A stretch of 64,000 bases of DNA from Deltaproteobacteria bacterium (GCA_016214985.1 JACRMM010000048.1:20805-84804), one strand, 5' to 3'; positions 15,907 through 25,148 are shown, counted from the stretch's first letter. Program-made: numbers and translations. Notes: generated from the letters alone by a model not told the origin.

Positions 15907-16783
15907 TGATCACGTCTCCCGGCTGGACCACGAAGTCCGCCTCCGTTCCCTTGGAGATGATCTTCTTGGCATCGACGTTGAGCCGCTTCTGCACTCCCCC
16001 CTCCCAGCGGACGACGGAGACGTTGCCGCTGTCGGCGAACTCCTGGAAGCCCCCGGCCATGGTAAGGACCTGGAGGAACGTCCGGGGGGACCTGAGCTTC
16101 TGGGCCCCGGGCGTTCGGACCATGCCCATCAGGTAGACGGTGTAGCTGTTGATCTCCACGAGGCCGACGGTCACCACCGGGTCCGCGAAATAGGCTGCGA
16201 GGCGTCCCTGGAGCTGGAAGGCCAGCTCACCGGTCGTGAGCCCCTCGGCCACGAACTCGCCGACCAGGGGAAGGGAGACGCGCCCGTCGGGACGGACCCA
16301 CACCTGCCGCGAGAGATCGGGGTTGCGCCACACGTTGATGTCCAGGAGGTCCTCGACTCCGACTCGATACTCCGGCCTCGCACTCGCCACCTCTCCGGGT
16401 CGCTCCCCTGCCGGGGTCTTCAAGCGGTTGGCCGGGGCGTAGTTGATGGTCTCGAGGCTCACCGTGACCACAGGGTCGGTGAGGTACTCCTTGAGCTTCT
16501 CGGCGATCGTCTTCGTCAACCCCTCGGGGGTCTGACCTTCGGCCTGGATCTCGCCAACGAGAGGCAGGGTGAAGCGGCCGTCCGGCCGCACCGAGACCCG
16601 GCGGGAGACGTCTGGGTTCTTCCAGACGTTGACTTCCAGGCTATCGCCCAGACCAATCCGGTACGGGGCGCGGTCCGGTGCCGCAGCAGCAGCCTTCGGC
16701 GGCGCCTCGTCGGCGACCGCCGCTCCGACACCCAGGGCCGCGAGAAGCATGCCTGCGAGGAGAAACGTCCGGTTTCGCATCAT
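15896..16783 (-). CDS. Wza-like polysaccharide export protein with duplicated export domain
   Basis: This 295-residue protein has a cleavable signal peptide (MMRNRTFLLAGMLLAALGVG, cleavage near AVADEA) without a lipobox cysteine. Two copies of the polysaccharide export (PES) domain follow. The first is near residues 40-115 (YRIGLGDSLEVNVWKNPD) and the second near 140-215 (YRVGVEDLLDINVWRNPD). A SLBB-like region (YLMGMVRTPGAQKL) is near residues 218-285. Wza-type proteins normally have one PES domain and are lipoproteins, so both the duplication and the missing lipid anchor are unusual. It heads the EPS operon, and the barrel protein overlaps its end. The start ATG 16783 has GAGAGGA upstream. 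Confidence 0.92.
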   Translation of the reverse strand: MMRNRTFLLAGMLLAALGVGAAVADEAPPKAAAAAPDRAPYRIGLGDSLEVNVWKNPDVSRRVSVRPDGRFTLPLVGEIQAEGQTPEGLTKTIAEKLKEYLTDPVVTVSLETINYAPANRLKTPAGERPGEVASARPEYRVGVEDLLDINVWRNPDLSRQVWVRPDGRVSLPLVGEFVAEGLTTGELAFQLQGRLAAYFADPVVTVGLVEINSYTVYLMGMVRTPGAQKLRSPRTFLQVLTMAGGFQEFADSGNVSVVRWEGGVQKRLNVDAKKIISKGTEADFVVQPGDVIIVP

Positions 16784-16797
16784 TGAGAATCCTCTCT

Positions 16798-16950
16798 TCA
16801 GGATAGCGGTCAGCGGTCAGCGGTCAGCGAATGATCATCCGTAGGTAGTTGCTGGTTCTCAGTCAGATTCAGTTTGTCAGCTTCCTAGCTTCCTGGCTTC
16901 CTAGCTTTCCAGCTTCCTAGCCGCCCAGCCGCCCAGCCGCCTAGCCGTCC
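16798..16950. repeat. AGCGGTC, CTTCCTAG and CCGCCCAG repeat island
   Basis: The spacer upstream of the export gene has three tandem AGCGGTC units (16805-16828), CTTCCTAG-type units (about 16881-16920) and CCGCCCAG units (about 16920-16945). Any promoter for the EPS operon should lie here, but no clear sigma-54 or sigma-70 site was found. Confidence 0.75.
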
Positions 16951-16960
16951 CCCCTTCCCC

Positions 16961-18346
16961 TCACTCCAACCCCGTCTCACGAATCTTATAGAGCAGCGCC
17001 TTGTAGCTGATGTCGAGATGGGATGCCGCCTTCTTGCGGTTCCACCGGGTCTTCGCGAGCACCTGTTCGAGCACGATGCGCTCCGCGCGGCTCGCCGCGA
17101 GCTTGGCCACTTCCTTCAGCGTCTTGCCGTCGAACTCCTCGGGCTCCAGGAGGGATTCGGCCGCGGGCTCCGCGCTCCGGTCCTTGGCCCGAAGCGTCTG
17201 GATCTCTCGGCGCACGCCGTCGACGTCGCCCAGCACCACGAGGCGTTTCGCGTAGTTTTCGAGCTCCCGGACGTTTCCCGGCCAGCGGTACCCACTCATC
17301 TCGGCGAGCAGTTCACTCGGCACCGGAACGGCCGGTCGATCATACTGCTGAGAGAACCGGTCGAGGAAGTAATCGACGATCGCCGGGATCTCGGCCGCCC
17401 GCTCTCTCAGGGGCGGAAGCACGAGGTTGACCACGTTGAGGCGGTAGAAGAGATCCTCGCGAAAGCGCCGCTGCTGGATCTCGTCAGCCAGATTGCGGTT
17501 GGTGGCCGCGATGACGCGCACATCGACCCGGATGGGCGTCTTGCCCCCGAGCCGGCACACCTCCCCGTCCTGGAGGACGTGGAGCAGCTTGGCCTGGAGG
17601 TCGAGGTGCATCTCGGTGATCTCGTCCAGGAAGATCGTCCCGCCGTCCGCGTACTCGAACTTGCCCTGTTTGGTGTGGCTCGCGCCGGTGAACGCCCCCT
17701 GCTCGTACCCGAAGAGCTCGCTCTCCAGCAACTCCCGCGGCAGGGCCGCGCAGTTGACTTTCACCAGGGGTCGCCCTCGGCGCGACGAGCACTGCCAGAT
17801 GGCCTTCGCCAGGAGATCCTTGCCCGTGCCGCTCTCCCCGCGCAGCAGCACGGTGATGTCGGTGTCGGCGACCTGGTCGACGACGGCCTGAACGTCTCGG
17901 AGGCCCGCGTTGGCTCCGAACAGGAGGTGGTAGGGTGAGCCCTTCTCCACCTCGCTGCGCAGCCGCCGGACCTCGCGCTCGAGTCGGATGCGTTCCTCCA
18001 CCCGCCGCAGCGCAAGGTAAAAGTCGTCGGGCCGAAACGGCTTCTCCAGGAAGTCGAGTGCCCCGAGTTTCATGCACGAGACGACGGCCCCGAGGTTCTT
18101 CTTCCCCGACACCATGAGGACGCTCGTCTCCATGCCCGACGTCCGCACGTCCTCGAGCAGCCTCCGGCCGTCCATGTCCGGCAGGTACAGATCCACGAAG
18201 GCCACGTCGGGGCGTACCGCTTTCAGGCGCTCCAATCCCTCTCGCCCCGTGCGCTCGTGGTGCACGTGGTAGCCGCCTCTAAACGTCTTGGTCAGATGGT
18301 CTGCCGTGTAACCGTCCGGCTCCACGACGACGATGGAAGTGCCCAT
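16961..18346 (-). CDS. Sigma-54-dependent response regulator of the EPS locus (PrsR-type)
   Basis: This 461-residue NtrC-family regulator has a receiver domain (about 1-120; phospho-Asp in VAFVDLYLPDMDG, Lys in FLEKPF). An AAA+ sigma-54 activation domain follows (Walker A GESGTGKDL, GAFTGA loop, Walker B GGTIFLDEI, RWPGNVRELENYA) and then a Fis-type helix-turn-helix (NRKKAASHLDISYKALLYKI). Its position next to the exosortase-type locus matches the PEP-CTERM-box regulator (TIGR02915). The start ATG 18346 is chosen because it opens the receiver domain and has GGGAGGT just upstream; the frame to 18622 reads non-conserved sequence. No partner histidine kinase is in the window. It probably activates sigma-54 promoters of polysaccharide and PEP-CTERM genes. 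Confidence 0.93.
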   Translation of the reverse strand: MGTSIVVVEPDGYTADHLTKTFRGGYHVHHERTGREGLERLKAVRPDVAFVDLYLPDMDGRRLLEDVRTSGMETSVLMVSGKKNLGAVVSCMKLGALDFLEKPFRPDDFYLALRRVEERIRLEREVRRLRSEVEKGSPYHLLFGANAGLRDVQAVVDQVADTDITVLLRGESGTGKDLLAKAIWQCSSRRGRPLVKVNCAALPRELLESELFGYEQGAFTGASHTKQGKFEYADGGTIFLDEITEMHLDLQAKLLHVLQDGEVCRLGGKTPIRVDVRVIAATNRNLADEIQQRRFREDLFYRLNVVNLVLPPLRERAAEIPAIVDYFLDRFSQQYDRPAVPVPSELLAEMSGYRWPGNVRELENYAKRLVVLGDVDGVRREIQTLRAKDRSAEPAAESLLEPEEFDGKTLKEVAKLAASRAERIVLEQVLAKTRWNRKKAASHLDISYKALLYKIRETGLE

Positions 18347-18661
18347 GGACCTCCCTGTGCCCGGGCTCACCCCGATCTCGCAGTCCTCAGATGCGGCCAG
18401 GTCCGGTCTGTAGCAACTTTCGGGCCACTTGCGGGATTTCAGCAGACGACGAAGGCTCGCAGGTGCCGGGACGGAGGAACGCGAGCAAGGGGTAGGGATG
18501 CGACGCGTCGCGATCCCCCGCGCAGCGAGCGGTTTGGGGCGGACTGCGGCGGTAGGGTACGGCTGATCTTGCTCCTGCAATAGGAAGAGGAGGAAACAGA
18601 GTGGGTAACTTTGTTCCACCAAGGAAGCAAAGTACCCACTCCGGTGCGGGAGAGCCGTCGT
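18347..18661. other. Gene-free stretch between PEBP gene and response regulator
   Basis: These 315 bases hold the strong hairpin at 18599-18641 and the likely leader of the response-regulator gene. The open frame through 18622 has no conserved content. Nothing else was recognised. Confidence 0.5.
18599..18641 (-). terminator. Strong inverted repeat after the PEBP gene
   Basis: The arms GAGTGGGTA-CTTTG-TTCC and their complement pair over about 18 bases, with one bulge and a mismatch, around a very short loop. The hairpin begins about 20 bases after the PEBP stop on the minus strand and is followed by TGTTTCC rather than a full T run. It is most likely an intrinsic-type terminator. Confidence 0.65.
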
Positions 18662-19243
18662 CTACCGGCTTCGCTGGTACGTGCCGATGAGCTCGACCTG
18701 GCCGAGGACCTTGCCCTTCATGGCCTCCTCGAGCTTTGCCTTGGTCGGCCGGCCCAGGTCGGGCAGCAACGCGCTGAGGGCGTAGAGCTTGTGGAAGTAC
18801 CGGTGCCGACCGATGGGCGGACACGGGCCGCCGCACCCGGTCCGCTTCCAGTCGTTCAGCCCCTCCAGTGTGCCGGCCGGCAGGCGCTCGGGGGGAACCG
18901 CCTCGGGCAGACCCGTTGCCGTGGGGGGGAGATTGTAGAGCACCCAGTGGACCCAGGTCATCTTCGGTGCCTTGGGGTCCGGCGCGTCGGGGTCGTCCAC
19001 CACGAGAACGAGGCTTCGGGTGCCTTCGGGCAGGCCGGACCAGTCAAGGGGCGGAGACACATCCGCGCCGTCGCAGGTGTACTTCTTCGGGATCTCTCCC
19101 TGGTGAGGGAAGGCGGACGAGGTAAGCGCAAAACTCATGGTTGCCGCTCCTTTCCACGCGCGTGAGTCCGAGGCGACCGCACCGGCACAGGCCAGGACCG
19201 TGGCCGAGAGGCAGGCGGCGAGGCGCCACCGGAGGTCGTTCAT
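18662..19243 (-). CDS. PEBP / YbhB-family protein, exported
   Basis: This 193-residue protein belongs to the phosphatidylethanolamine-binding (Raf kinase inhibitor-like, YbhB/YbcL) family. The ligand-site motifs DDPDAPDP, WVHWVLYNLPP and GPCPPIGRHRYFHKLYAL are all present, after an IPKKYTCDGADVSPPL lead-in. The N-terminus is a signal sequence with a possible lipobox (VLAC) near residue 17, so it is probably periplasmic or lipid-anchored. The start ATG 19243 has GGAGAGGA eight bases upstream. The physiological ligand in bacteria is not settled. It is transcribed alone: a hairpin follows it, and the gene upstream faces away. Confidence 0.92.
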   Translation of the reverse strand: MNDLRWRLAACLSATVLACAGAVASDSRAWKGAATMSFALTSSAFPHQGEIPKKYTCDGADVSPPLDWSGLPEGTRSLVLVVDDPDAPDPKAPKMTWVHWVLYNLPPTATGLPEAVPPERLPAGTLEGLNDWKRTGCGGPCPPIGRHRYFHKLYALSALLPDLGRPTKAKLEEAMKGKVLGQVELIGTYQRSR

Positions 19244-19574
19244 CCCAGGTCCTCTCCTCCCCCCTCGTTCCGAACCGTCAGTCTGCCAGGGTCCGGTCCG
19301 AGGGCAAGGCACAGCGGCAACCCGACCCGGACTCGCTTCGCAATTGCAGCCCGTCCGGCTCTCTCCTAGACTGGTGTCCGTTCGGAAAAGGGCCCTCCGT
19401 TCGGACGCTGTCGGCTTTCAGCGTTCGGCCCTCAGCCAAAACACAAAAAAATCGACGGTCTTGAGCTGATGACCGATAGCTGACGGCTGATGGCCCCATC
19501 CGGAAAGCATGGGTTTCCGGATGGACACCAGACTGGGCCTCCGCTTCGGCCCCAAAGCCTCCGGAAAGGCCGCC
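19244..19574. other. Divergent intergenic region with short repeats
   Basis: This 331-base gap separates the divergent PEBP and NRDE genes. Between about 19405 and 19495 it holds degenerate CTTTCAGC, CCTCAGCC and AGCTGAT/CCGATAGC/TGACGGC units of the same style as those at 3373-3425. Promoters for both flanking genes should be here, but none can be named with confidence. Confidence 0.5.
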
Positions 19575-20360
19575 ATGTGTACGCTCCACCTCTTCTTTCA
19601 GATCTTTTCCGAGGCGCCGGTGCTCTTCGCCGCCACCCGCGACGAGCTCCTGGATCGCCCCTGGGATCCCCCGGCGCTGCTCGCCGAAGCGCCCCGGATC
19701 TACGGTCCCCGGGACGCCTCGGCGGGCGGCACGTGGCTCGGCGTCAATGAGGACGGGGTGCTGGTGAGCCTGGCCAACCACGAGGGCACCCTCGCGGGAG
19801 TCGTCGGCCCGTCGCTGTGCTCGCGCGGCATGCTCGTGCTCGACGCCCTTCGGCGCCGCTCGGCGGCAGAGGCCGCAGCCTTCTCCGAGGGAGCGGCGCC
19901 CGCGTGCAAGTCCTACACGCTGGTCATCGCGGACCGACGGGACGCCTTCATCGTCGACCGCACACCCCGGGGTTCGCGCCGCTACGCTCTCGCGCCGGGT
20001 TGCCACGTGGTCACGAACGCCCGCTTCCGCGACCCCGACGACGCGAAGGCCGCTCGTTGCCAGCGGCGGATGGAGGCGCTGGCCTCCCGCGGCCGAGTGC
20101 CCTCCGACCGGGACCTGGCCGAGCTCCTCTCGGATCACGACACCGACTCCCCGGCGGTGCGGCCCCTCTGTATCCACCCCGACGGGCCTCCGGGGTTCGG
20201 AACCTCGTCGGCGAGCGTCGTCGAAATCGACGACGACGGCCTCGTGACCCGGTTCCTGTTCGCGGCCGGGCCGCCGTGCACGGCATCACTTCGGGACGTG
20301 ACGCCCGTTCTGCGGCGCCGTGGCCGCGCGCGGCAGTCGAACGCGGCGCAAGAGCCTTGA
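19575..20360 (+). CDS. NRDE / TANGO2-family protein
   Basis: This 261-residue protein matches the NRDE (TANGO2) family. It begins MCTLHLFF, with the family's N-terminal Met-Cys. The signature follows as AATRDELLDRPW (canonical ANRDE), then YGPRDASAGGTWLGVNEDG and a late FGTSSASVV segment. The function of bacterial members is unclear; a heme-related or Ntn-hydrolase-like role has been suggested for the family. The start ATG 19575 has GGAAAGG upstream and gives the conserved N-terminus; a longer frame from 19509 is not supported. The signature Asn is Thr here. The stop lies within the rpsT promoter region. Confidence 0.88.
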   Translation: MCTLHLFFQIFSEAPVLFAATRDELLDRPWDPPALLAEAPRIYGPRDASAGGTWLGVNEDGVLVSLANHEGTLAGVVGPSLCSRGMLVLDALRRRSAAEAAAFSEGAAPACKSYTLVIADRRDAFIVDRTPRGSRRYALAPGCHVVTNARFRDPDDAKAARCQRRMEALASRGRVPSDRDLAELLSDHDTDSPAVRPLCIHPDGPPGFGTSSASVVEIDDDGLVTRFLFAAGPPCTASLRDVTPVLRRRGRARQSNAAQEP

Positions 20361-20386
20361 CAGAGCCGCTTCGCGGATGGTACAAA
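20357..20386 (+). promoter_or_regulatory. Sigma-70-like promoter of rpsT
   Basis: TTGACA (20357-20362) and TACAAA (20381-20386) are separated by 18 bases, about 50 bases before the rpsT start. The -35 box overlaps the stop of the NRDE gene. Confidence 0.7.
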
Positions 20387-20435
20387 CCTTTTTTCTCGAC
20401 TTTCGGACCCTCGAACCCGCTCTGGAGGAACGGCT

Positions 20436-20702
20436 TTGGCTCACCACAAGTCGGCGCTCAAAAAGATCCGTAGGGACGAGAAGCGGCGCCTGCGCAACAA
20501 GGCGGTGCGCACGCGCTTTCGCAATTTGGTGAAGGCAGTCCACGAGGCCGTGGAGAGCGGCGACGCAGCCAAGGCGAAGGAGGCGCTCGACACCGCGGTG
20601 CCCTACCTTCAGAAGGCCGCAGGCAAAGGCGTTTACCACAAGAACAAGGTCTCTCGAGACATCTCGCGCCTGACGACCCAGGTGGTCACGCTCCAGAGCT
20701 GA
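20436..20702 (+). CDS. rpsT: Ribosomal protein S20
   Basis: This 88-residue basic protein is ribosomal protein S20 of the small subunit. It starts MAHHKSALKKIRRDEKRR with the usual lysine/arginine-rich helix, and continues through AAKAKEALDTAVPYLQKAA and GVYHKNKVSRDISRL. It binds 16S rRNA early in 30S assembly. The start codon is TTG at 20436, with GGAGGA seven bases upstream; non-AUG starts are common for S20 and can serve autoregulation. It has its own promoter and a strong terminator, and faces holA in the convergent orientation. Confidence 0.98.
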   Translation: MAHHKSALKKIRRDEKRRLRNKAVRTRFRNLVKAVHEAVESGDAAKAKEALDTAVPYLQKAAGKGVYHKNKVSRDISRLTTQVVTLQS

Positions 20703-20743
20703 CCAACCGGCGGTCTCGACCGCATCCCGCCCCAGACACCCAG

Positions 20744-20770
20744 GAGCCCCGACCGCGGTCGGGGCTCTTT
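20744..20770 (+). terminator. Intrinsic terminator of rpsT
   Basis: A near-perfect hairpin, AGCCCCGACC-GC-GGTCGGGGCT, is followed by CTTTC, 43 bases after the rpsT stop. Confidence 0.93.
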
Positions 20771-20794
20771 CATTGTGTCCATACTCGAATTCAC

Positions 20795-20925
20795 CCGACG
20801 ACCGTTCCGAGGCGAGAATCGCCTCTCGCCGAGGCGCAGAGCGCGCCGAGAGAGACCTCTTCTGGGGATTTCTCTGCGTTCCCTGCGCCTTTGCGCGAGA
20901 CGGCCTTTGTTCTGTCTTCTCCAGC
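20795..20925. repeat. Inverted TCTCTGCGCCTTTGCGCGAGA-type element
   Basis: The left part (TCGCCGAGGCGCAGAGCGCG with CCGAGAGA) and the right part (TTTCTCTGCGTTCCCTGCGC with CTTTGCGCGAGA) are inverted imperfect copies that could fold into one long hairpin. This resembles a short intergenic palindrome seen widely in environmental genomes. It sits between the convergent rpsT and holA genes. Confidence 0.65.
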
Positions 20926-20969
20926 CGGACCCTGCCCCTGGGTCTTGCGTCGGTGCCTCTCGAGGATTT

Positions 20970-21932
20970 CTAGCGACGCCGCGCGCACAGCCGAAGCACG
21001 AGCGCGTCCAAAGCCTCGGCCCCGGCCCCGGTCTTCAGCGCCACATCGGTGGCCACAAGCGTGTGAAACGCGTCCCGAAGATCCTCTGCGCGCCATCCCT
21101 TCGCCTGCCTCAGGAGCCCGTCGGCCACGAAGGGCGGCACCCCCACGGCCGCCGCGACCGCACTGCGGTCCGCCCGGAGCCGCTCGTCGAGCAACTCCCG
21201 GGTCGACCACAGCAGCCGGACGTGGCGGTGGATCATGTAGAGGAGCCGCACCGGCGGCTCGCCCAGTTGGAGGAGGCGGCGCAGGGTCCGGGTGGCGGCG
21301 GCGAGGTCCCGCGCCCCGAGGGCGTCGCAGAAGACGAAGACGGTCGTGGCCCGGCTCTCGCCGACCAGAGCCTCGACGTCCTCCCGCGTGATCCCTCCGC
21401 CCTCTCCGGCGAAGGTCCGGAGCTTCTCGATCTCCTGGTGGAGGAGCTGAAGATCCGGGCCGACCCGGAGCACGACCGACTCCAGCACGCCCGGCCCGGG
21501 CCGGAGCCCCGCCTCGCGGGCCAGCCGCTCCGCCCAGCCCGGCAGCTCACGCTCCGAGGGCCGCCTGCACTCGACCAGGCGCGCCGCCTTCTCCAATGCC
21601 TTGCCGGCCTTGGTGCGCTTGTCGAGGGTGGCGGCCACAAAGACGAGGCAGGTGGAGGGGTTGGGGGCGCCGAGGTAGGGGAGGACCGGCTGCCAGGCGT
21701 CGGCCAGCCACAGGTGCGCGCTCCGGACCACGACGAGCCGGCGCCCGCCGAGGAAGGGCAGCGTCTTGGCCGCCGACACCACCGCCGCCGGCGAGGCACC
21801 CGGGGCCTCGTACACCTCGCGATTGAGCTCCGCGGCTCCGGGGCCCAGGGCCTCCCCCTCCACCTCGGCCAGGGCGCGCGCCACCAAGAAGCTCTCGTCG
21901 CCGTAGATGTAGACGACGGGCGCCGCCTTCAT
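20970..21932 (-). CDS. holA: DNA polymerase III delta subunit
   Basis: This 320-residue protein is the delta subunit of the clamp loader. It has the family start VVYIYGDESFLVARAL, the LVVVRSAHLW region and the central LHQEIEKLRTFAGEG region, followed by the helical collar domain. Delta opens the beta clamp together with delta' and gamma/tau. Its start ATGA overlaps the lptE stop by four bases, so it is the last gene of the leuS-lptE-holA operon, an order conserved in many proteobacteria. The length is normal for the family. The first third is the more divergent part, as is usual in HolA. Confidence 0.93.
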   Translation of the reverse strand: MKAAPVVYIYGDESFLVARALAEVEGEALGPGAAELNREVYEAPGASPAAVVSAAKTLPFLGGRRLVVVRSAHLWLADAWQPVLPYLGAPNPSTCLVFVAATLDKRTKAGKALEKAARLVECRRPSERELPGWAERLAREAGLRPGPGVLESVVLRVGPDLQLLHQEIEKLRTFAGEGGGITREDVEALVGESRATTVFVFCDALGARDLAAATRTLRRLLQLGEPPVRLLYMIHRHVRLLWSTRELLDERLRADRSAVAAAVGVPPFVADGLLRQAKGWRAEDLRDAFHTLVATDVALKTGAGAEALDALVLRLCARRR

Positions 21933-22441
21933 GCGCCGCCGTCCGTCACCAGATCGACCCGGCGCAATACCTCCCCGGCCAGCTGGCGGGCTAGCTGCGT
22001 GAGCGCCTCGCCCTTTCGTACCTGGGTCTGCTCCACCTTATCGCCGGCCGCGAACTCGCGGTCCGAACGGATCTTCAGCCCCTTCCAGACGACCCGTCCG
22101 CCGGGCGCCTCGAGCTTCGCCTCGATCTCGGCGGCGAGAAGGTAGAGCCGCGGAAGGTCCCCCACGGCGTAGGCCACGGCAGTCTCCTGGACCGAGACCA
22201 CCCGGGTCGACAGGAGCCACGCCCCGGCCTGGCCGCTCGCCCCCAGTGCGGCCTCGGGCCGATCCACCACCCCGCGGGCGAGGGCCGCCCGGAGCTGGCT
22301 CCCGAACAGGGGCTCGCGGCTGTCGTCGACCACGGGCCCCACGCGAAGCGGCCGGCCGTGCGCCGCTCCGGAGGCGACGAGGCGATACCCGCAGCCTACG
22401 ACGAAGAGCGCAGCCGCGAGGACCGCGGCTGCCGCCTTCAC
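21929..22441 (-). CDS. lptE: LPS-assembly lipoprotein LptE
   Basis: This 170-residue lipoprotein starts at GTG 22441 with a signal peptide ending in the lipobox VVGC followed by GYRL, the typical LptE start. The body contains [21 protein letters not shown] and [20 protein letters not shown]. LptE plugs the LptD barrel and helps insert lipopolysaccharide into the outer membrane, so the host is a diderm with LPS or a similar glycolipid. Its GTG start overlaps the leuS stop (GTGA), and its stop overlaps the holA start. Sequence conservation in this family is low, so lipobox, size and gene order carry much of the call. Confidence 0.9.
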   Translation of the reverse strand: MKAAAAVLAAALFVVGCGYRLVASGAAHGRPLRVGPVVDDSREPLFGSQLRAALARGVVDRPEAALGASGQAGAWLLSTRVVSVQETAVAYAVGDLPRLYLLAAEIEAKLEAPGGRVVWKGLKIRSDREFAAGDKVEQTQVRKGEALTQLARQLAGEVLRRVDLVTDGGA

Positions 22442-25005
22442 CCGACCACGAGGCTCAGGAGCCGTCCGCTGACGTAGACGCACTTGCGCACCGACTGCCC
22501 CCCGACGAACCGGCTCACGTTCTCGTCGGCCAGCGCCTTGTCCCGCACTTCCTCCTCCGAGGCCGAGGGCGCCACCTGGAGCCGCCCCCTCACCTTGCCG
22601 TTGACCTGCACGACCACGGTGATCTCGTCGCGCACGAGCGCGTCGGGGTCGGCATTCGGCCACGCCGTGTCGGCGAGGGGAACAGTCTGGCCGAGGGCCT
22701 CCCAGAGCTCCTCCGCCAGGTGGGGCACCATGGGCGAGAGGACCTTCAGGAGCACCTCCACGGCCTCCCGGAAGACCGCGCGCGCCGCCGCGCCTTCGGT
22801 CACGAACCCGGCCATCTCGTTGACGAGCTCCATGGCTGCCGCGATGGCCGTGTTGAAGTGGAAGCGGTCCTCGATGTTCTCGGTCACCCGCACGATCGTC
22901 TCGTGGACCTTGCCGCGCAGCTTGCGCTCGGCGGCCGAGAGCTCGCCCTCCGGCCGGGCAGGCGCGGCCGGAAGCCACGCGGCGTTGTCGGCGACGAGGC
23001 GCCACACGCGCCGCAGAAACCGGTAGGCGCCCTCGACCCCCTCCTCGTTCCACTCCAGGTCCTTCTCCGGCGGGGCGGCGAACAGGCTAAACAGCCGCGC
23101 GGTGTCCGCGCCGTACCGGGCGACCAGCCCCTCGGGGTCCACGAGGTTCTTCTTGGACTTGCTCATCTTCTCGATCCGGCCCGTCTCCACCGGACGGCGA
23201 CAGTGGCGGCAGGCTCCGTCCTCGACCTCCTCCGGGAAGAGCCAGCCGTGCTCCGAACACCGCTGGGTCTCCATGCACACCATGCCCTGGGTCAGGAGGT
23301 TCGTGAACGGCTCGTCGAGCGCCGCGACCCCGAGGTCTCGCAGCACGCGCGTGTAGAACCGGGAGTAGAGGAGGTGGAGCACCGCGTGCTCGATCCCTCC
23401 GATGTACTGATCCACCGGCATCCAGGGCTCCACCCGGGCGCGGTCGAGCATCCCCCGGTCAAAGTCGGCGCAGGCAAACCGCGCGAAGTACCAGGAGCTC
23501 TCCACGAAGGTGTCCATGGTGTCGGTCTCGCGGCGCGCTGCGGCCCCGCACCGGGGACACCGGGTCTCGTAGAAGGGCGGAATCTCGGCGAGCGGGAGCA
23601 CCCGCCCCTCGGGAAACTCCACGTCTTCGGGAAGCGCCACCGGGAGCTCGTCCTCGGGGACCGGCACCACGCCGCACGCCTCGCAGTGGACGACCGGGAT
23701 CGGCGCCCCCCAGTACCGCTGCCGCGAGATCCCCCAGTCGCGCAGCCGGTAGTTGACGGTCTTCTTCCCGAGGCCCCGGCCGGCGAGCTCGTCGGTGATC
23801 GCGTCCATGGCCTGGACGTTCGGCAGGCCGCCGAACCCGGCGGAGTTCACGAGGCGCCCCTCGTCCACGTAAGCCTCGGTGATCGAGTCGCCGTCGAGGG
23901 CCGCACCCTCCGGCTGGATGACGACCTTGACGGGGATGCCGTACTTTCGGGCAAACTCGAAGTCGCGCTGGTCGTGGGCGGGCACGGCCATCACCGCGCC
24001 CGTGCCGTACTCCATGAGCACGAAGTTCGCCGCGTAGATCGGGACCTTCTCGCCGGTCAGGGGGTGGACGCACCAGGCGCCGGTGAACACCCCCTCCTTC
24101 TCGTAGTCCTCGGAGGAGCGCTTGATCTTGTCGTCGCGCTTGACCCGGTCGACAAAGCCCAGTACCTCGGCCTCGCGGGGCGTTCCCGCGACGAGCTCGG
24201 CCACGAGCGGGTGCTCGGCCGCGAGACTCATGAAGGTGACGCCGTAGAGCGTGTCGGGTCGGGTGGTGAAGATCTTCAGCGCGCCGTCGCGGCCGACGAG
24301 GGGGAACTCGGCCTCGGTGCCGTAGGACTTGCCGATCCAGTTGCGCTGCATTGCGAGCACCTGGGGGGGCCAGCCCGGCAGCCGTTCGGTCGCGTCCAGG
24401 AGCTCGTCGGCGTAGTGCGTAATCCGGAAGAACCAGCCGAAGAGGTCCTTCTGGCCCACGGGCTTGCCACAGCGCCAGCACGCGCCCTGCTCCACCTGCT
24501 CATTGGCGAGCACGGTCTCGCAGGTGCCGCACCAGTTGACCGTCGTTCGCTTGCGGTAGGCGAGCCCCTTGTCGAGCATCTTCAGGAAGAGCCACTGCTC
24601 CCAGCGGTAGTAGCTCGGATCGCAGGTAGCGAGCTCCCGGTCCCAGTCGTAGGAGAAGCCCATCCGCTCAAGCTGCCCCTTCATGTAGCCGATGTTCTTC
24701 CGAGTCCACACCGCAGGGTGGATCCCGTGCTGGATGGCCGCGTTCTCCGCCGGCATGCCGAAGGCGTCCCACCCCATGGGATGGAGCACCCGGAACCCCT
24801 TCATCCGCTTGTACCGGGCCACGACGTCCCCGATCGTGTAGTTTCGGACGTGACCCATGTGAATGCGGCCCGACGGGTAGGGGAACATCTCCAGGACGTA
24901 GTACTTGGGGCGCTCGCCCTCGTCCGGCGCCGCGAACGTCCGTTCCTGGAGCCACCGCTTCTGCCACTTCTCCTCGACAGTCTGGGGGTGGTACTTGGGA
25001 TCCAT
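22438..25005 (-). CDS. leuS: Leucyl-tRNA synthetase
   Basis: This 855-residue class I synthetase charges tRNA-Leu. The ATP-binding signatures are present as [12 protein letters not shown] (HIGH-type, near residue 50) and [14 protein letters not shown]. The editing (CP1) domain lies between them, with the segments [14 protein letters not shown] and [15 protein letters not shown]. Several CxxC pairs (WCGTCE, CWRCGKP, CEACG, CPRCG, CRHCRRP) suggest zinc knuckles. The start ATG 25005 gives the conserved [18 protein letters not shown]. It opens an operon with lptE and holA, each junction overlapping by four bases. Confidence 0.98.
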   Translation of the reverse strand: MDPKYHPQTVEEKWQKRWLQERTFAAPDEGERPKYYVLEMFPYPSGRIHMGHVRNYTIGDVVARYKRMKGFRVLHPMGWDAFGMPAENAAIQHGIHPAVWTRKNIGYMKGQLERMGFSYDWDRELATCDPSYYRWEQWLFLKMLDKGLAYRKRTTVNWCGTCETVLANEQVEQGACWRCGKPVGQKDLFGWFFRITHYADELLDATERLPGWPPQVLAMQRNWIGKSYGTEAEFPLVGRDGALKIFTTRPDTLYGVTFMSLAAEHPLVAELVAGTPREAEVLGFVDRVKRDDKIKRSSEDYEKEGVFTGAWCVHPLTGEKVPIYAANFVLMEYGTGAVMAVPAHDQRDFEFARKYGIPVKVVIQPEGAALDGDSITEAYVDEGRLVNSAGFGGLPNVQAMDAITDELAGRGLGKKTVNYRLRDWGISRQRYWGAPIPVVHCEACGVVPVPEDELPVALPEDVEFPEGRVLPLAEIPPFYETRCPRCGAAARRETDTMDTFVESSWYFARFACADFDRGMLDRARVEPWMPVDQYIGGIEHAVLHLLYSRFYTRVLRDLGVAALDEPFTNLLTQGMVCMETQRCSEHGWLFPEEVEDGACRHCRRPVETGRIEKMSKSKKNLVDPEGLVARYGADTARLFSLFAAPPEKDLEWNEEGVEGAYRFLRRVWRLVADNAAWLPAAPARPEGELSAAERKLRGKVHETIVRVTENIEDRFHFNTAIAAAMELVNEMAGFVTEGAAARAVFREAVEVLLKVLSPMVPHLAEELWEALGQTVPLADTAWPNADPDALVRDEITVVVQVNGKVRGRLQVAPSASEEEVRDKALADENVSRFVGGQSVRKCVYVSGRLLSLVVG

Positions 25006-25118
25006 GACAACTCCTCGGTGGCGGGGCGAAAAGCCGCCGGAAACGCCAGGTTATCCTCGGTCCTACGGGATCCGGAAGGGGCGGGACGTTAGCATAGGGC
25101 CACCGGAAGTGCAAAGCC

Positions 25119-25148
25119 TTGACACCTCCTTCCGCGGCGTATTAGCTT
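25119..25148 (+). promoter_or_regulatory. Possible promoter for the FHA/kinase module
   Basis: TTGACA at 25119-25124 is followed at 18 bases by TAGCTT (25143-25148), or at 15 bases by TATTAG. It lies about 140 bases before the FHA gene, within the 280-base gap between divergent leuS and FHA genes. The rest of that gap holds only a GC-rich hairpin-prone stretch (25155-25200). Confidence 0.4.

Noticed and set aside
16784..16960. Sigma-54 promoter for the EPS operon, expected because of the PrsR-type regulator
   Set aside because: No convincing GG-N10-GC pair in the TGGCAC-N5-TTGC context was found on the minus strand of this spacer.
1..18346. Exosortase (xrtA/epsH) or PEP-CTERM target genes within the EPS locus
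   Set aside because: None of the frames shows the multi-helix exosortase pattern or a PEP-CTERM tail; they must lie outside the window.
22246..25092. Plus-strand open frame of 948 codons opposite leuS
   Set aside because: leuS on the minus strand has all synthetase motifs; the antisense frame is rich in Arg/His/Gly with no domain.
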